Source: an uncultured Oscillospiraceae bacterium
Lineage (GTDB): Bacteria; Bacillota; Clostridia; Oscillospirales; Ruminococcaceae
Direction of reading: 5' to 3'
DNA: 64,000 bases
Assembly (NCBI GenBank): GCA_934481385.1
Contig: CAKSPD010000004.1
Span: 62,001-126,000 of the forward strand
The notes under the pieces were generated by a model. The model saw only the letters and a program-made list of their open reading frames with translations, had not been told where the DNA came from and did no database searches. The position numbers and the translations under genes are program-made. Below, piece by piece: positions 8,966 to 17,779 of the stretch. Numbering within the stretch: the first letter of the stretch is position 1; each line of letters begins with the position of its first letter.

Positions 8966-10216
8966 ATGAATTATGCCGAAAAACTCGGAGTTAATGCCAG
9001 AAATGCACAAACAGCCATAAATTCCGCAGATACTGCTCTTAAAAACAAGGCTCTTAAAGCTGTTGCAGAAAATCTTATTGATAAAACTGATTATATAATT
9101 CAGCAGAATGTGACAGACCTTGAAAATGCAAAGGCAAACGGTATGTCTGTTTCAATGCAGGACAGATTAAAGCTTACTCCTGAAAGAATAAAAGGTATGG
9201 CAGACGGAGTTCTCAAGATAGTTGAGCTTACTGACCCTGTCGGACAGATTACGGAAGGTTATACACGTCCGAACGGCTTGCAGATTATTAAAACAAAAGT
9301 TCCGCTCGGAGTAATCGGAATTATTTTTGAATCACGTCCGAATGTAACTGTTGATGCATCAGCACTCTGTCTTAAATCAGGAAATGCCGTTATTTTAAGA
9401 GGAGGAAAGGAAGCGATAAACTCAAATAAATGCCTTTGCGGAATAATGCGTGAGGCTGTTGAAAAATCAGGACTTCCTGCTGATATAATACAGCTTGTTG
9501 AAGATACTTCAAGAGAAACTGCCTCCGATATGATGAAACTTAACGGATATATTGATGTTCTTATTCCAAGAGGCGGAGCAGGTCTTATCAATGCTGTAAT
9601 GAATCAGGCAACTGTTCCGGTAATTCAGACAGGTGTCGGAAACTGCCATGTATATGTTGATGAATCAGCAGATATTGAAATGGCTGTAAATATTGCCGAC
9701 AATGCAAAAACCCAAAGACCTTCTGTCTGCAATGCAATAGAAAGCCTTCTTGTTCATAAGAATATTGCCGATGAATTTCTGAAAAAAATCGCTGAAAGAT
9801 ATAAAAAACATTCTGTTGAAATATACGGCGATACTGCAACAAAATCCATACTCGGAAATGATATTTCCGATGCAACTGAAACAGAATATGCAAAGGAATT
9901 CAGCGACTATAAGATTGCTGTAAAGGTTGTTGAAAATATTGATGAGGCAATAGCTCATATAAGAAAATACGGTACGGGACATTCTGAATGTATTGTTACG
10001 GAATCACTTGAAAATGCAAGAAAGTTTCAGACACAGGTTGATGCGGCTGCTGTATATGTAAATGCATCAACAAGATTTACGGACGGCGGAGAGTTCGGAC
10101 TCGGTGCGGAAATAGGAATATCAACACAGAAACTCCATACAAGAGGCCCTATGGGACTTTCTGAGCTTACAACGGTTAAATATCTTGTAAACGGCAACGG
10201 TCAGATAAGAGAATAG
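8966..10216 (+). CDS. proA: Gamma-glutamyl phosphate reductase
   Basis: 416 residues, full length for ProA. It carries the aldehyde dehydrogenase-like NADP domain (VPLGVIGIIFESRPNVTVDASALCLKS split by SGNAVILRGG), the catalytic Cys region QRPSVCNAIESLLV, and the C-terminal ASTRFTDGGEFGLGAEIGIS. It reduces glutamyl-5-phosphate to the semialdehyde in proline synthesis. GGAGGG ribosome binding site. It forms an operon with proB, and a TTG-started gene overlaps its downstream leader. Confidence 0.97.
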   Translation: MNYAEKLGVNARNAQTAINSADTALKNKALKAVAENLIDKTDYIIQQNVTDLENAKANGMSVSMQDRLKLTPERIKGMADGVLKIVELTDPVGQITEGYTRPNGLQIIKTKVPLGVIGIIFESRPNVTVDASALCLKSGNAVILRGGKEAINSNKCLCGIMREAVEKSGLPADIIQLVEDTSRETASDMMKLNGYIDVLIPRGGAGLINAVMNQATVPVIQTGVGNCHVYVDESADIEMAVNIADNAKTQRPSVCNAIESLLVHKNIADEFLKKIAERYKKHSVEIYGDTATKSILGNDISDATETEYAKEFSDYKIAVKVVENIDEAIAHIRKYGTGHSECIVTESLENARKFQTQVDAAAVYVNASTRFTDGGEFGLGAEIGISTQKLHTRGPMGLSELTTVKYLVNGNGQIRE

Positions 10217-10229
10217 GAGGTCTGAAAAG

Positions 10230-11426
10230 TTGCTGAGTACAAAAGATGAAATCGAAAAAATGCTTGATGAAATTCAGAAATCAAAGCCTTCTTCAAATAA
10301 AGAATACAAGTCCGGAAAAAAATATAATGATATGTCACTTGATGATTTGCTGAATACAATATCATCACCGAAAAGTAAAAAGACGGAAGTAAATTCAGTT
10401 TCTGAGAATATAAAAAAAGAACCGGAAAATATTCCTGAATCAGTTCCCGAACTTGAACCCGTTTCTGAACCTGATACAGAAGAAAATGAGATTGTTTCTG
10501 AACCTGATAATGAAAAACCTGAAACCGTTTCTGAACCTGATAATGAAAAACCTGAAACCGTTTCTGAACCTGATAATGAAAAACCTGAAATTGTTTCTGA
10601 ACCCGAACCTGAAACTGCTGAGAAAGAAAATGAACCGGTTATAAAATATGAACCGGAAGAAATTCCGTTCCGCAGAATATTTGATGAGTCATCAGATGAG
10701 ATTGCAGATGAAAAAAAGGAAACTCCTGAACCTGATGAATATGAGGATTCTTCAGAGGAAACTGCTCCGAAAAATCCTCATAAAACAATAAATACGGTTG
10801 TCGGTGCAGTTCTCCTTGTGTTTGCAGTAATCGGAATAATATCTGTTTTAGGATATGCAATAAAACATATAAGGTCTTTTACGGAGGGCGAAAGCAAGCA
10901 GTCAGAGTTCGCAGATGCTGTATATCCCGCCGTAATAATGGATATAGAGGCTTTTCAGAACGGCAGTGAGCTTTCATCACAGCAGGTTATAACTGCATCA
11001 GTATGGAAACTTATAATGTCAGGCGAAATTGATAAATATGAACAGACCTTTGATATAATATCAGTTCCCGCAGTTGATATTGAAGCAGAGGCAGTAAAGC
11101 TTTTTGATACGGAATTCCCTGAACTTGAACATCAGACAGTAGGCTCAGGCGAGATTAAATTTTATTATAACGAAGATACACAAACTTATAATATTCCTTC
11201 AAAACCATTGCTTTTCTCATATAAACCGAAAGTAACAGCACTTTCGAGAGATGGCGATATATATACAGCAGAAGTTGAATATATTCAGGAAAAACCTTAC
11301 TTTATGGAAGAAAACAGCAAGTATGATTCTGAAGTATCGAAGATAGTAAAATTCAGATTGAAACCAACAGGTGATGATTATGCCATACTTTCAATGGAAA
11401 TAGTAAAGCTTAATCAGACAGACTGA
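10230..11426 (+). CDS. Single-pass membrane protein with Glu/Pro repeats, function unknown
   Basis: 398 residues, start TTG at 10230 with GGAGG 9 bases upstream. Residues about 1-185 are acidic and low complexity, including three near-identical 11-residue copies of VSEPDNEKPET. One membrane segment at about 190-215 (VVGAVLLVFAVIGIISVLGYAI) follows, then an extracellular domain of about 180 residues. Orientation is predicted as N-in, C-out. I do not recognise the outer domain. A bidirectional hairpin at 11434-11460 ends the transcript. The acidic Pro-rich repeat resembles flexible linkers of membrane-anchored envelope proteins. Confidence 0.75.
   Translation: MLSTKDEIEKMLDEIQKSKPSSNKEYKSGKKYNDMSLDDLLNTISSPKSKKTEVNSVSENIKKEPENIPESVPELEPVSEPDTEENEIVSEPDNEKPETVSEPDNEKPETVSEPDNEKPEIVSEPEPETAEKENEPVIKYEPEEIPFRRIFDESSDEIADEKKETPEPDEYEDSSEETAPKNPHKTINTVVGAVLLVFAVIGIISVLGYAIKHIRSFTEGESKQSEFADAVYPAVIMDIEAFQNGSELSSQQVITASVWKLIMSGEIDKYEQTFDIISVPAVDIEAEAVKLFDTEFPELEHQTVGSGEIKFYYNEDTQTYNIPSKPLLFSYKPKVTALSRDGDIYTAEVEYIQEKPYFMEENSKYDSEVSKIVKFRLKPTGDDYAILSMEIVKLNQTD
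10491..10589 (+). repeat. Three tandem 33-base repeats inside the coding region
   Basis: Three copies (10491-10523, 10524-10556, 10557-10589) differ only at the first bases of each unit, and a partial fourth follows. Each encodes 11 residues around SEPDNEKPE. The unit is a multiple of three, so copy-number change keeps the frame. Confidence 0.9.
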
Positions 11427-11433
11427 AGAAAAT

Positions 11434-11466
11434 AAGGGTGACTCTTTTGAAGTCACCCTTTGTTTT
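11434..11466. terminator. Bidirectional terminator between convergent genes
   Basis: Arms AAGGGTGACT (11434-11443) and AGTCACCCTT (11451-11460) are flanked by T-rich sequence on the right and A-rich sequence on the left. It serves the rightward gene ending at 11426 and the leftward cdaR ending at 11467. Confidence 0.85.
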
Positions 11467-12801
11467 TTATTCTGAAATATCAGAGGTAGTTGTTGAAGTC
11501 TGTGCTGATGATATGGATTTTGCTGATGTGACAGCTTTTTCTGTTTTGTTTACAGTTACCTTTGAAGTTCCGTATACCCATACATTGTTATACTGCGGAC
11601 ATGATATTGATACATCGTGTACAAAGGAATCGCTGTTTGAGGATTCATTGAGAAGATTTACATTTGCCACAAGGTCACTTGCTGTAATATCGTTTATAAT
11701 ATCGGCAGGGCCTATTACCGTTACATTTATGCTTTTTGCGATAATCTCATAATCATAATTGGGCTGGGCATTGCTGATTGATATATCAGTCAGAACAAGC
11801 TGTTTTTTATCGAGATTTTCGTTGTTTAGCTTAACTGTGACAGTTTCAAGATTTGACTGATTTATGTAGTTCTTTGTATCGATTGTGAAAGTATTTGAAT
11901 AATCTATGTCAATATCACTCAAAGGAATTTTTGCAACTTCAAATGTTTCAGGAAATTCCGCTGAACTGTTTTCAGAAGCCAGAACAATATCATCGGCAGA
12001 GATTGAAAAATCAAGGAAATTTTTGTCGAAGTCTGAAGGAGCATTGAGAATTGAAACAGAAAGTCCGACTTTCTTCTGTGTGAGAACAGGTATATTAATC
12101 ATAACACTGTTTTTTTCTATGTTAAGACCGCTGTTTTCTATGATTGAATTGTTTTCATCATAGAGCCTTATCTCATCGCTCTGGAGGTTGTATGATGTAT
12201 CAAGAGTAGCTGTTTTATTTGAAACGGCTGTACATTTTGCAATTTTATTGAGCTGTTCTGAAGGCCCTGTTATATTTATTACAGCAGGGTCGCAGGAAAG
12301 GTCATCGAGATTGAAAGTTTTTCCGTCTGCAAAAGAGATATTCGGAATTTCGGGAGAAATCGGAAATTCACGGGTTTCAATTTTATCGAGAACTATTGTT
12401 GCGGTTGAAGGTGAAATTGATTTTACTTCAAATTCTCTGCCTTTTTTACTTTCAATTTTGATTGAAACGGTTTTTGTTCCTGATGAAGAAATATTATCCG
12501 TAACAAGTTCAGCAATAAGGTCATCACCTTTCAGACCGCCTATTTCGGTACGGTTTCCCTCTATTTTGACATTTACTTTCTGGGTGTCGCAGGATATGAG
12601 CGAAAGACCGCTTGAATCCTTGAAATCTTCATTCAGCTCCAGTGAAACAGGAATATTATCAATATTTTTTGTCATAATTTCATATTGTGTTATTGATATT
12701 ATAAACCACAGAACTATGGCAATAAGTATTGATGATATTACTGTTGAAAGCTGATTGCTGAGAGAGTTTGAAAATTTCTTTTTTATTTTTGTAAGGTTCA
12801 T
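11467..12801 (-). CDS. cdaR: YbbR-domain protein, CdaA regulator
   Basis: 444 residues: one N-terminal membrane anchor (about 20-40, TVISSILIAIVLWFIISI) followed by three to four YbbR-type beta domains facing outside (recurring patterns such as FPISPEIPNISFADG and PAVINITGPSEQL). In Firmicutes this protein binds and modulates the diadenylate cyclase CdaA. The ATG at 12801 directly abuts the cdaA stop (TAAATG) and has an AAGGAG ribosome binding site. The usual third gene, glmM, is not next here. Confidence 0.9.
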   Translation of the reverse strand: MNLTKIKKKFSNSLSNQLSTVISSILIAIVLWFIISITQYEIMTKNIDNIPVSLELNEDFKDSSGLSLISCDTQKVNVKIEGNRTEIGGLKGDDLIAELVTDNISSSGTKTVSIKIESKKGREFEVKSISPSTATIVLDKIETREFPISPEIPNISFADGKTFNLDDLSCDPAVINITGPSEQLNKIAKCTAVSNKTATLDTSYNLQSDEIRLYDENNSIIENSGLNIEKNSVMINIPVLTQKKVGLSVSILNAPSDFDKNFLDFSISADDIVLASENSSAEFPETFEVAKIPLSDIDIDYSNTFTIDTKNYINQSNLETVTVKLNNENLDKKQLVLTDISISNAQPNYDYEIIAKSINVTVIGPADIINDITASDLVANVNLLNESSNSDSFVHDVSISCPQYNNVWVYGTSKVTVNKTEKAVTSAKSISSAQTSTTTSDISE

Positions 12802-13689
12802 TTATTTTTTTCTCCTTTTGAGGATACGGTCAACAGAAGCTGTTTTTTTGGTGTTTAAAATAATAGAATCCTGATTTTTTGAAATTAGTTCCTGAATAAG
12901 AAGATTTTTAAGTTTTTCGTGTGTATAATCTCTTGTGAGAACACCGTCCATAGCAACAGAAATCTGTCCTGTTTCTTCAGAAACAACAATTACAACGGAA
13001 TCAGAGTTTTCACTCATACCAATTGCAGCTCTGTGACGTGAACCGAGTTTTTTATTGACAAGTTCTTCTTTCTGGGGTTTTGGAAGAAAGCAGGCTGCGG
13101 CAAGAATAATTCCGTCACGCATAATTACAGCACCGTCGTGAAGCGGTGTTTTCGGATAGAAAATGTTTCCGAAAATTTCCTTGCTTGGCAGTGCATTGAG
13201 AATAGTTCCTGTTTCAATCTGTTCACCGAGTTTTGTCTGACGTTCTATGACGATTAAAGCACCGGTACAGGTTGCAGAAAGCTCAACGCAGGAATCACAT
13301 ATGCTCTGAATTGCATCGCTCCATTTTTCGGTTAATTCGTCCTGAGATTCCCCGAATCCGAAAAGATTGAATCCAAGTCTGGTTCTTCCGACCTTTTCCA
13401 GAGCACGCCGGAGTTCAGGCTGAAAGAGAATAATTATAGCTATAAGACCGATATTGAGTATGGTTGAAATTATGTATTTTATGGATTTCAGACCGACAAT
13501 ACTGCTTATCAGATAACCCAGAGCAAGCAGAACAATACCTTTTACAAGCTGTCCTGCACGGGTTTCACGCACAAGTTTTATAAGCAGGTAGATAAGATAT
13601 GAGAGTATAGCTATATCAACGAAATCGACAATTGTAACGGTATTCAGAACGTTAAGGATTGAATCAATTATATCCATAAGCAATGACAC
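12802..13689 (-). CDS. cdaA: Diadenylate cyclase CdaA (c-di-AMP synthase)
   Basis: 295 residues. Three N-terminal membrane helices (about 18-95) are followed by a DAC domain with the DGA motif in LHDGAVIMRDG and the RHR motif in GSRHRAAIGMSE. It makes c-di-AMP, which controls potassium/osmotic balance and the cell wall. I chose the GTG start at 13689 because AAAGGAAG lies 7 bases upstream; the ATG four codons later would be too far from it. cdaR follows with no gap. Confidence 0.95.
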   Translation of the reverse strand: MSLLMDIIDSILNVLNTVTIVDFVDIAILSYLIYLLIKLVRETRAGQLVKGIVLLALGYLISSIVGLKSIKYIISTILNIGLIAIIILFQPELRRALEKVGRTRLGFNLFGFGESQDELTEKWSDAIQSICDSCVELSATCTGALIVIERQTKLGEQIETGTILNALPSKEIFGNIFYPKTPLHDGAVIMRDGIILAAACFLPKPQKEELVNKKLGSRHRAAIGMSENSDSVVIVVSEETGQISVAMDGVLTRDYTHEKLKNLLIQELISKNQDSIILNTKKTASVDRILKRRKK

Positions 13690-13788
13690 AGAAACACTTC
13701 CTTTCTTATTTTTATTGTATGTATGAGGGCAGAAGATGCCCCCATATTTATTTTATCATAAATGAAAATAATTTCAATAGTTTTCAGA

Positions 13789-14934
13789 TTATTTTTTGTA
13801 AATTTCCAGATTTTTAATTAAATTAGCCATAGCGATAACTTCTCTTTCGGAATTAAAGACAGACGGTGAAAATCTTACAGTTCCTGTATCAGTTCCGAGG
13901 GCATTGTGAGCAAGTGCGGAACAGTGGAAACCGGCACGCAGACAGAAACCGTTTTCAGAGAGTATGCGTGCGACTTCTTCAGAGTTCACATCTTTCACAT
14001 TAAATGATATTATAGGAACATAGTGTGCATCAGGTGAACGATAGATTATAATTTGAGGAATATTTTCAAGTGAATCAATCAGTATATCGCAGAGGTGGGA
14101 TTCGTGGTTGAAAATTTTCTGTCTGCCTGTTTTTTTGATGAAGTCAATACCTGCTGAAACTGACATTATTCCGGCAACGTTAAGAGTACCGCTTTCGAGC
14201 GAATCGGGAAGAAACATCGGCTGACTTAAACTTGATGAAGCACTGCCTGTTCCGCCCTGAATAATAGGATATATCGGAAATTTTCCGTCTGAAATCAAAA
14301 GACCTGTTCCTGCTATTCCATAAAGTCCCTTATGACCTGCTGTGCATAGAATATTTATACCGTCTGACATTTTTATATCAATAATTCCGGAGGTCTGTGC
14401 GGAATCGACTATAAGGCATATATTTTTTTCATTGCAGAGCTTTGCAAGCTCTCTGAACGGAAGAATCTGACCTGTAACATTGCTTGCACCTGTGCAGACT
14501 ATTGCTTTTGTATCGGGCAGAATAAGTTCGCTGAAACTTTTTACAGTTCTTTCGTCATCAGGAAATACTCTTGCAACAGACAGTTTTATTTTATTTTTTT
14601 TCAGAAGTTCAAAAGCAGGACGTGCAGATGAATTGTGTTCAAGTTCACTTATAATCATATGACCGCCCTGCGACATAATGCCCTGTATTGCAAGATTGAG
14701 AGCATGTGTGCAGTTGAGAGTAAAAACAACGTTTTCCGGTTCTGCTCCGAAGAAATCAGCAATATTTTCCCTTGCACCGAATACTGCCGATGAAGTTTTC
14801 TGTGAGAGCTTATGACCGCCTCTGCCGGCATTTCCGCCGTATTCCCTTATTGCATAACTTACTGCATGACGTACTTCAAGAGGTTTCGGAAACGTTGTGG
14901 CAGAGTTGTCAAAGTTAATAATATTTCTGTTCAT
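13789..14934 (-). CDS. Cysteine desulfurase / selenocysteine lyase-like aminotransferase class V
   Basis: 381 residues from the ATG at 14934, which has AAAGGAGT 7 bases upstream; a longer frame to 14982 lacks a good site. Fold type I PLP enzyme: FDNSATTFPKP at the N-terminus, PLP lysine in TAGHKGLYG, and catalytic Cys in RAGFHCSALAHNALGT, with EPENVVFTLNCTHALN. It mobilises sulfur or selenium from cysteine/selenocysteine. It overlaps the upstream DUF3343 gene by 20 bases. DUF3343 proteins are described as putative Se/S carriers, so the pair probably hands sulfur or selenium on to an acceptor. Confidence 0.88.
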   Translation of the reverse strand: MNRNIINFDNSATTFPKPLEVRHAVSYAIREYGGNAGRGGHKLSQKTSSAVFGARENIADFFGAEPENVVFTLNCTHALNLAIQGIMSQGGHMIISELEHNSSARPAFELLKKNKIKLSVARVFPDDERTVKSFSELILPDTKAIVCTGASNVTGQILPFRELAKLCNEKNICLIVDSAQTSGIIDIKMSDGINILCTAGHKGLYGIAGTGLLISDGKFPIYPIIQGGTGSASSSLSQPMFLPDSLESGTLNVAGIMSVSAGIDFIKKTGRQKIFNHESHLCDILIDSLENIPQIIIYRSPDAHYVPIISFNVKDVNSEEVARILSENGFCLRAGFHCSALAHNALGTDTGTVRFSPSVFNSEREVIAMANLIKNLEIYKK

Positions 14935-15154
14935 CTTCAGACTCCTTTCGCATTTTTTCAAAAGGAATTGAATAGCTTTCAAGTATATCTTTTATTTCAG
15001 AACAATCTGCTGAAACACTTATATAATATCCACAGCCCGATTCAGCACTGCTCGTATTTCTTTTTATTTCACATACATACCCTCTTGCCTTCAGAATTTT
15101 CTGAGCTTTCATAGCGAAGGTATATGAGGGCATATCAGCAAAACAACGCATCAT
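14915..15154 (-). CDS. DUF3343 protein, putative sulfur/selenium carrier
   Basis: 79 residues. The beginning (FADMPSYTFAMKAQKILKA) and Cys in SGCGYYISV match the small DUF3343 family, often next to class V aminotransferases in Clostridia. The single Gly-Cys-Gly site is the likely carrier cysteine. The start has GAGGGGTGA upstream. The 3' end overlaps the desulfurase gene, so expression is coupled. Confidence 0.75.
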   Translation of the reverse strand: MMRCFADMPSYTFAMKAQKILKARGYVCEIKRNTSSAESGCGYYISVSADCSEIKDILESYSIPFEKMRKESEDEQKYY

Positions 15155-15506
15155 AAAATCACCCCTCGTATTGCAGTATTATATATTATTTTCCGCAATA
15201 TATTATAATATATGTAAAACATTGAAAGAATGACAGTGATTTAATTATAATTAATATTTTACATTTTAATGAAATGTTAATTTTATTTCGCCCTCTTTTT
15301 GAACATTTTTTGTAATTATAGACAAAATAATATCACATTTGTGTTGAAAACAGTAAAATTTTTTGTTGTTCATAAAATGTTAACAACTTCTGAAAAAAAG
15401 CGTGATATAATTATTCATGGAGTATAAAATTGTTCAGATTTAACATATATTTATATATGTGTTAGATTGCGTGTTTTGTTTTTTTTAAGAAAGGATTGAT
15501 TGAGAA
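15155..15506. other. AT-rich intergenic region before the first dockerin gene
   Basis: A 352-base divergent gap between the DUF3343 gene (minus) and the dockerin gene at 15507. The only clear element is the extended -10 promoter near 15403-15411, giving a leader of about 90 bases. No gene or convincing RNA structure was seen. Confidence 0.6.
15403..15411 (+). promoter_or_regulatory. Extended -10 promoter of the dockerin gene
   Basis: TGATATAAT (15403-15411) with no good -35 at the right distance. The same TGnTATAAT form appears before several other genes in the window. Confidence 0.5.
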
Positions 15507-17522
15507 ATGAGAAATTCATATTTTGAAAGAAGAGTTAAAGCAGCTGCCCTCAGCTTTGTTATGGCTGCTTCAATGACTGCTCCCGCAGTTGTTCCTTCAT
15601 TCACTGCTATCGCTGATTCTGTAAGCGTAAACACTTCACTCGCTTTGAAAGATGTTTACACAGGTTATACTGCTGAACTCGGTTCTTCCGGTGTAAAGAC
15701 AATCACATTTACCTGCGTTGCTGACTATACAGGCGGATTTACTTACGGTTTCGGTATAGGTACTGCTGAATCACCTTACTGGGTTGAATATGACGGAACA
15801 AAGTGGGCTGAAGAAGGTCAGGGTATCGAACTTCAGGTAAAGGAAGGAGAAGAATTTACTATCACAATTGATGTTTCTTCTCTTGAACTCAGCTATAACC
15901 CGAAGTCAGATAAATATCCCGGTAAATATGAATTCAGAAACTATTACAGCGGAAAAGGCGGTTCAGTTAAAATTGTATCTGCTGAATCAAATGCAAGTAC
16001 AAAACCTACTGACCCCACAAAGCCTACAAATCCAACTGACCCTACTGACCCTACTGACCCCACAAAGCCTGACCCGTCAAAACCTGATGTAATTCCTGAA
16101 AACAACCTCAAGAGCGGTGCTTGGTCTTTCAAGGATAACGGTGACGGTACTGCTACAATTTCTACAACTGTTACAAAACAGCTTGATAACCTTGATTACA
16201 CTCTTACAAAGGGTTATGATGAAGATTATTATGCTGAAAAGGGTGAAGAAATTACAGAGGATTCCCTTATAAACAGCCACAAGTTCTCATATAAGGATTT
16301 CGGCATAACTGATTTGGACGGTATAACAATTGAATCATTTACTGCTACAATTGAATCCGACAAGGAAATGAAAACTCTTATGTACGGCGGAGGTCTTAAC
16401 GTTGAACACGGTTCTCCTGCTGATACTGAATATGCTAAACAGATTGCCGGAATCGAAGGTAAGGAAACTGCCGGATACTGGTATAATGATATGGGCCCTG
16501 ATGAAATCAAGAAATTTGAGGACGCAGGCGTTAAGTTTGAAGTAACTCCTGCAACAGGCGTAACAGTAAGCAATGCCGGAAAGTATTATGAAGCTTACTG
16601 GGAAGTTCCTCAGGAAGTTCAGCCTTATGTTACAAACAAGGCTTCAGATTCAATCTCATTCCAGTATTGGTATGGTGAAGAAGAAGCTGATGAATATACA
16701 GAACTTGAAAGTGTAAAGCTTACAGGTGCAGCTCTTACATATACAAAGACTGTTACTGTTCCTTATACAAATTCTATCAAGACTGCTGTTGATAAGGTTA
16801 TCACTCTCGGAAGTGATGAAACAAACAAGCTCGAAATTCCTTATGAGGATTTGGGTATTGATGAGGACAAGGCTGTTTATGCAATAAGATTTGATATATC
16901 TGCTGATAAGGATATTAAAAAGCTTGTTTACTGCCCTGCAACTTCTGTAACTGCTGATGCTCCTACAACACAGAAATATTGGTATCAGGACGAAACTGAT
17001 TATGTTGTTCTTAATGCCGGAGATAAAACAGAAATTATGTGGATAGCTCCTTCATCAATCGCTGACGGAACTGACATTCTTAAAAACTATATAGACCCAA
17101 CAGGAAAACTTTTCTTCGGTTACTGGTATGGTGAGGCTGATTCAATAACAGTTGATGATATTGAAGTTTACTATGCAGAAGTTCCGGCAACAACTACAAC
17201 TACTACAACGACTACCACCACCACAACAACAACAACAACTACTACTACAACTACAACTACTACTACTTCTGCTACAACAACTACTACAACTGCTCCTCCT
17301 GTAGCTATTCTCTGGGGCGATGCAAATGAAGACGGAAGCGTTGATATTGCAGACGTTGTTGCAGTAGCTTCATATGTTGGCGATAAAGAAAAGAATCCTC
17401 TTTCTGAACAGGGTATTCTTAATGCTGACGTTCAGGCAAACGGTGATGGTATAACTGCTAATGATGCACTTGCTATCCAGCAGTACCTTGCTAATATTGT
17501 TAAAGAACTCCCCGTAGGCTGA
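15507..17522 (+). CDS. Secreted dockerin protein with three non-catalytic modules
   Basis: 671 residues. Signal peptide 1-37. Module A, about 38-155, is beta-rich (GGFTYGFGIGTAESPYWVEY). A Pro/Thr linker spans about 160-190. Modules B (about 195-380) and C (about 385-555) are tandem related modules sharing the order K-Y-x-D-x-G-I, YWY, then F-x-Y-W-Y-G-E. A nearly pure threonine linker covers about 562-600. The dockerin at 603-668 has two calcium loops (GDANEDGSVDIADVV and NADVQANGDGITANDAL). No glycosidase, lyase or esterase signature is visible. Carbohydrate-binding or structural roles for the aromatic-rich modules are inferred. It ends with a strong terminator. Confidence 0.85.
   Translation: MRNSYFERRVKAAALSFVMAASMTAPAVVPSFTAIADSVSVNTSLALKDVYTGYTAELGSSGVKTITFTCVADYTGGFTYGFGIGTAESPYWVEYDGTKWAEEGQGIELQVKEGEEFTITIDVSSLELSYNPKSDKYPGKYEFRNYYSGKGGSVKIVSAESNASTKPTDPTKPTNPTDPTDPTDPTKPDPSKPDVIPENNLKSGAWSFKDNGDGTATISTTVTKQLDNLDYTLTKGYDEDYYAEKGEEITEDSLINSHKFSYKDFGITDLDGITIESFTATIESDKEMKTLMYGGGLNVEHGSPADTEYAKQIAGIEGKETAGYWYNDMGPDEIKKFEDAGVKFEVTPATGVTVSNAGKYYEAYWEVPQEVQPYVTNKASDSISFQYWYGEEEADEYTELESVKLTGAALTYTKTVTVPYTNSIKTAVDKVITLGSDETNKLEIPYEDLGIDEDKAVYAIRFDISADKDIKKLVYCPATSVTADAPTTQKYWYQDETDYVVLNAGDKTEIMWIAPSSIADGTDILKNYIDPTGKLFFGYWYGEADSITVDDIEVYYAEVPATTTTTTTTTTTTTTTTTTTTTTTTTTSATTTTTTAPPVAILWGDANEDGSVDIADVVAVASYVGDKEKNPLSEQGILNADVQANGDGITANDALAIQQYLANIVKELPVG
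17187..17295 (+). repeat. Threonine-codon repeat encoding the inter-module linker
   Basis: About 35 consecutive codons are nearly all ACA/ACT/ACC/ACG, broken by SA near the end. Mixed codons mean it is not a perfect trinucleotide array, so slippage risk is moderate. Confidence 0.85.
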
Positions 17523-17544
17523 TTAAAACGAATCTGATTTTAAT

Positions 17545-17578
17545 GGCGGATACATTTTGTATCCGCCTTATTTTTTTT
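17545..17578 (+). terminator. Terminator of the 671-residue dockerin gene
   Basis: Arms GGCGGATACA (17545-17554) and TGTATCCGCC (17558-17567) with a TTT loop, then a T run. The same 23-base hairpin recurs at 18830-18852. Confidence 0.9.
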
Positions 17579-17763
17579 GAAGTAAATATTAAAAAATTAT
17601 ATAAAATAATATATTTTTATGGGACTTTTTGTAATTTCTGAAAAAATATAATATCATATTTTATGCTTTTTATATTTAATAAAGAGAATTTTTATTTAAA
17701 TCTTGTAAAGGTATTGCTTTTTTTTTTTTTTTTTTGTTATGATAAATATTGAAGTAAATATTA
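17577..17763 (+). repeat. Pair of 15-base direct repeats flanking an AT-rich spacer
   Basis: TTGAAGTAAATATTA occurs at 17577-17591 and 17749-17763, the second copy just before the ribosome binding site of the LRR-dockerin gene. The cause could be an old local duplication; function is unknown. Confidence 0.6.
17714..17743 (+). promoter_or_regulatory. Promoter with an 18-T tract as spacer
   Basis: TTGCTT (17714-17719) and TATGAT (17738-17743) flank an uninterrupted run of 18 T (17718-17735). The spacing is 18 bases, so slippage in the tract would change promoter spacing. It precedes the LRR-dockerin start by 37 bases. Confidence 0.5.
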
Positions 17764-17779
17764 TTGGAGGTTTATTTAT

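Noticed and set aside
10491..10600. 33-base repeats as a CRISPR array
   Set aside because: Repeats are directly adjacent with no spacers and lie in frame inside a gene.
12188..12754. 188-codon frame antisense to cdaR
   Set aside because: It is a mirror of the cdaR coding frame; cdaR has clear domains, operon context and a ribosome binding site.
14935..14982. Longer N-terminus for the cysteine desulfurase
   Set aside because: The ATG at 14934 has a strong ribosome binding site and matches the family start; the extension lies in the DUF3343 gene.
17187..17295. Threonine repeat as a CRISPR or microsatellite array
   Set aside because: It has no spacer-repeat structure; it encodes a threonine linker with mixed codons.
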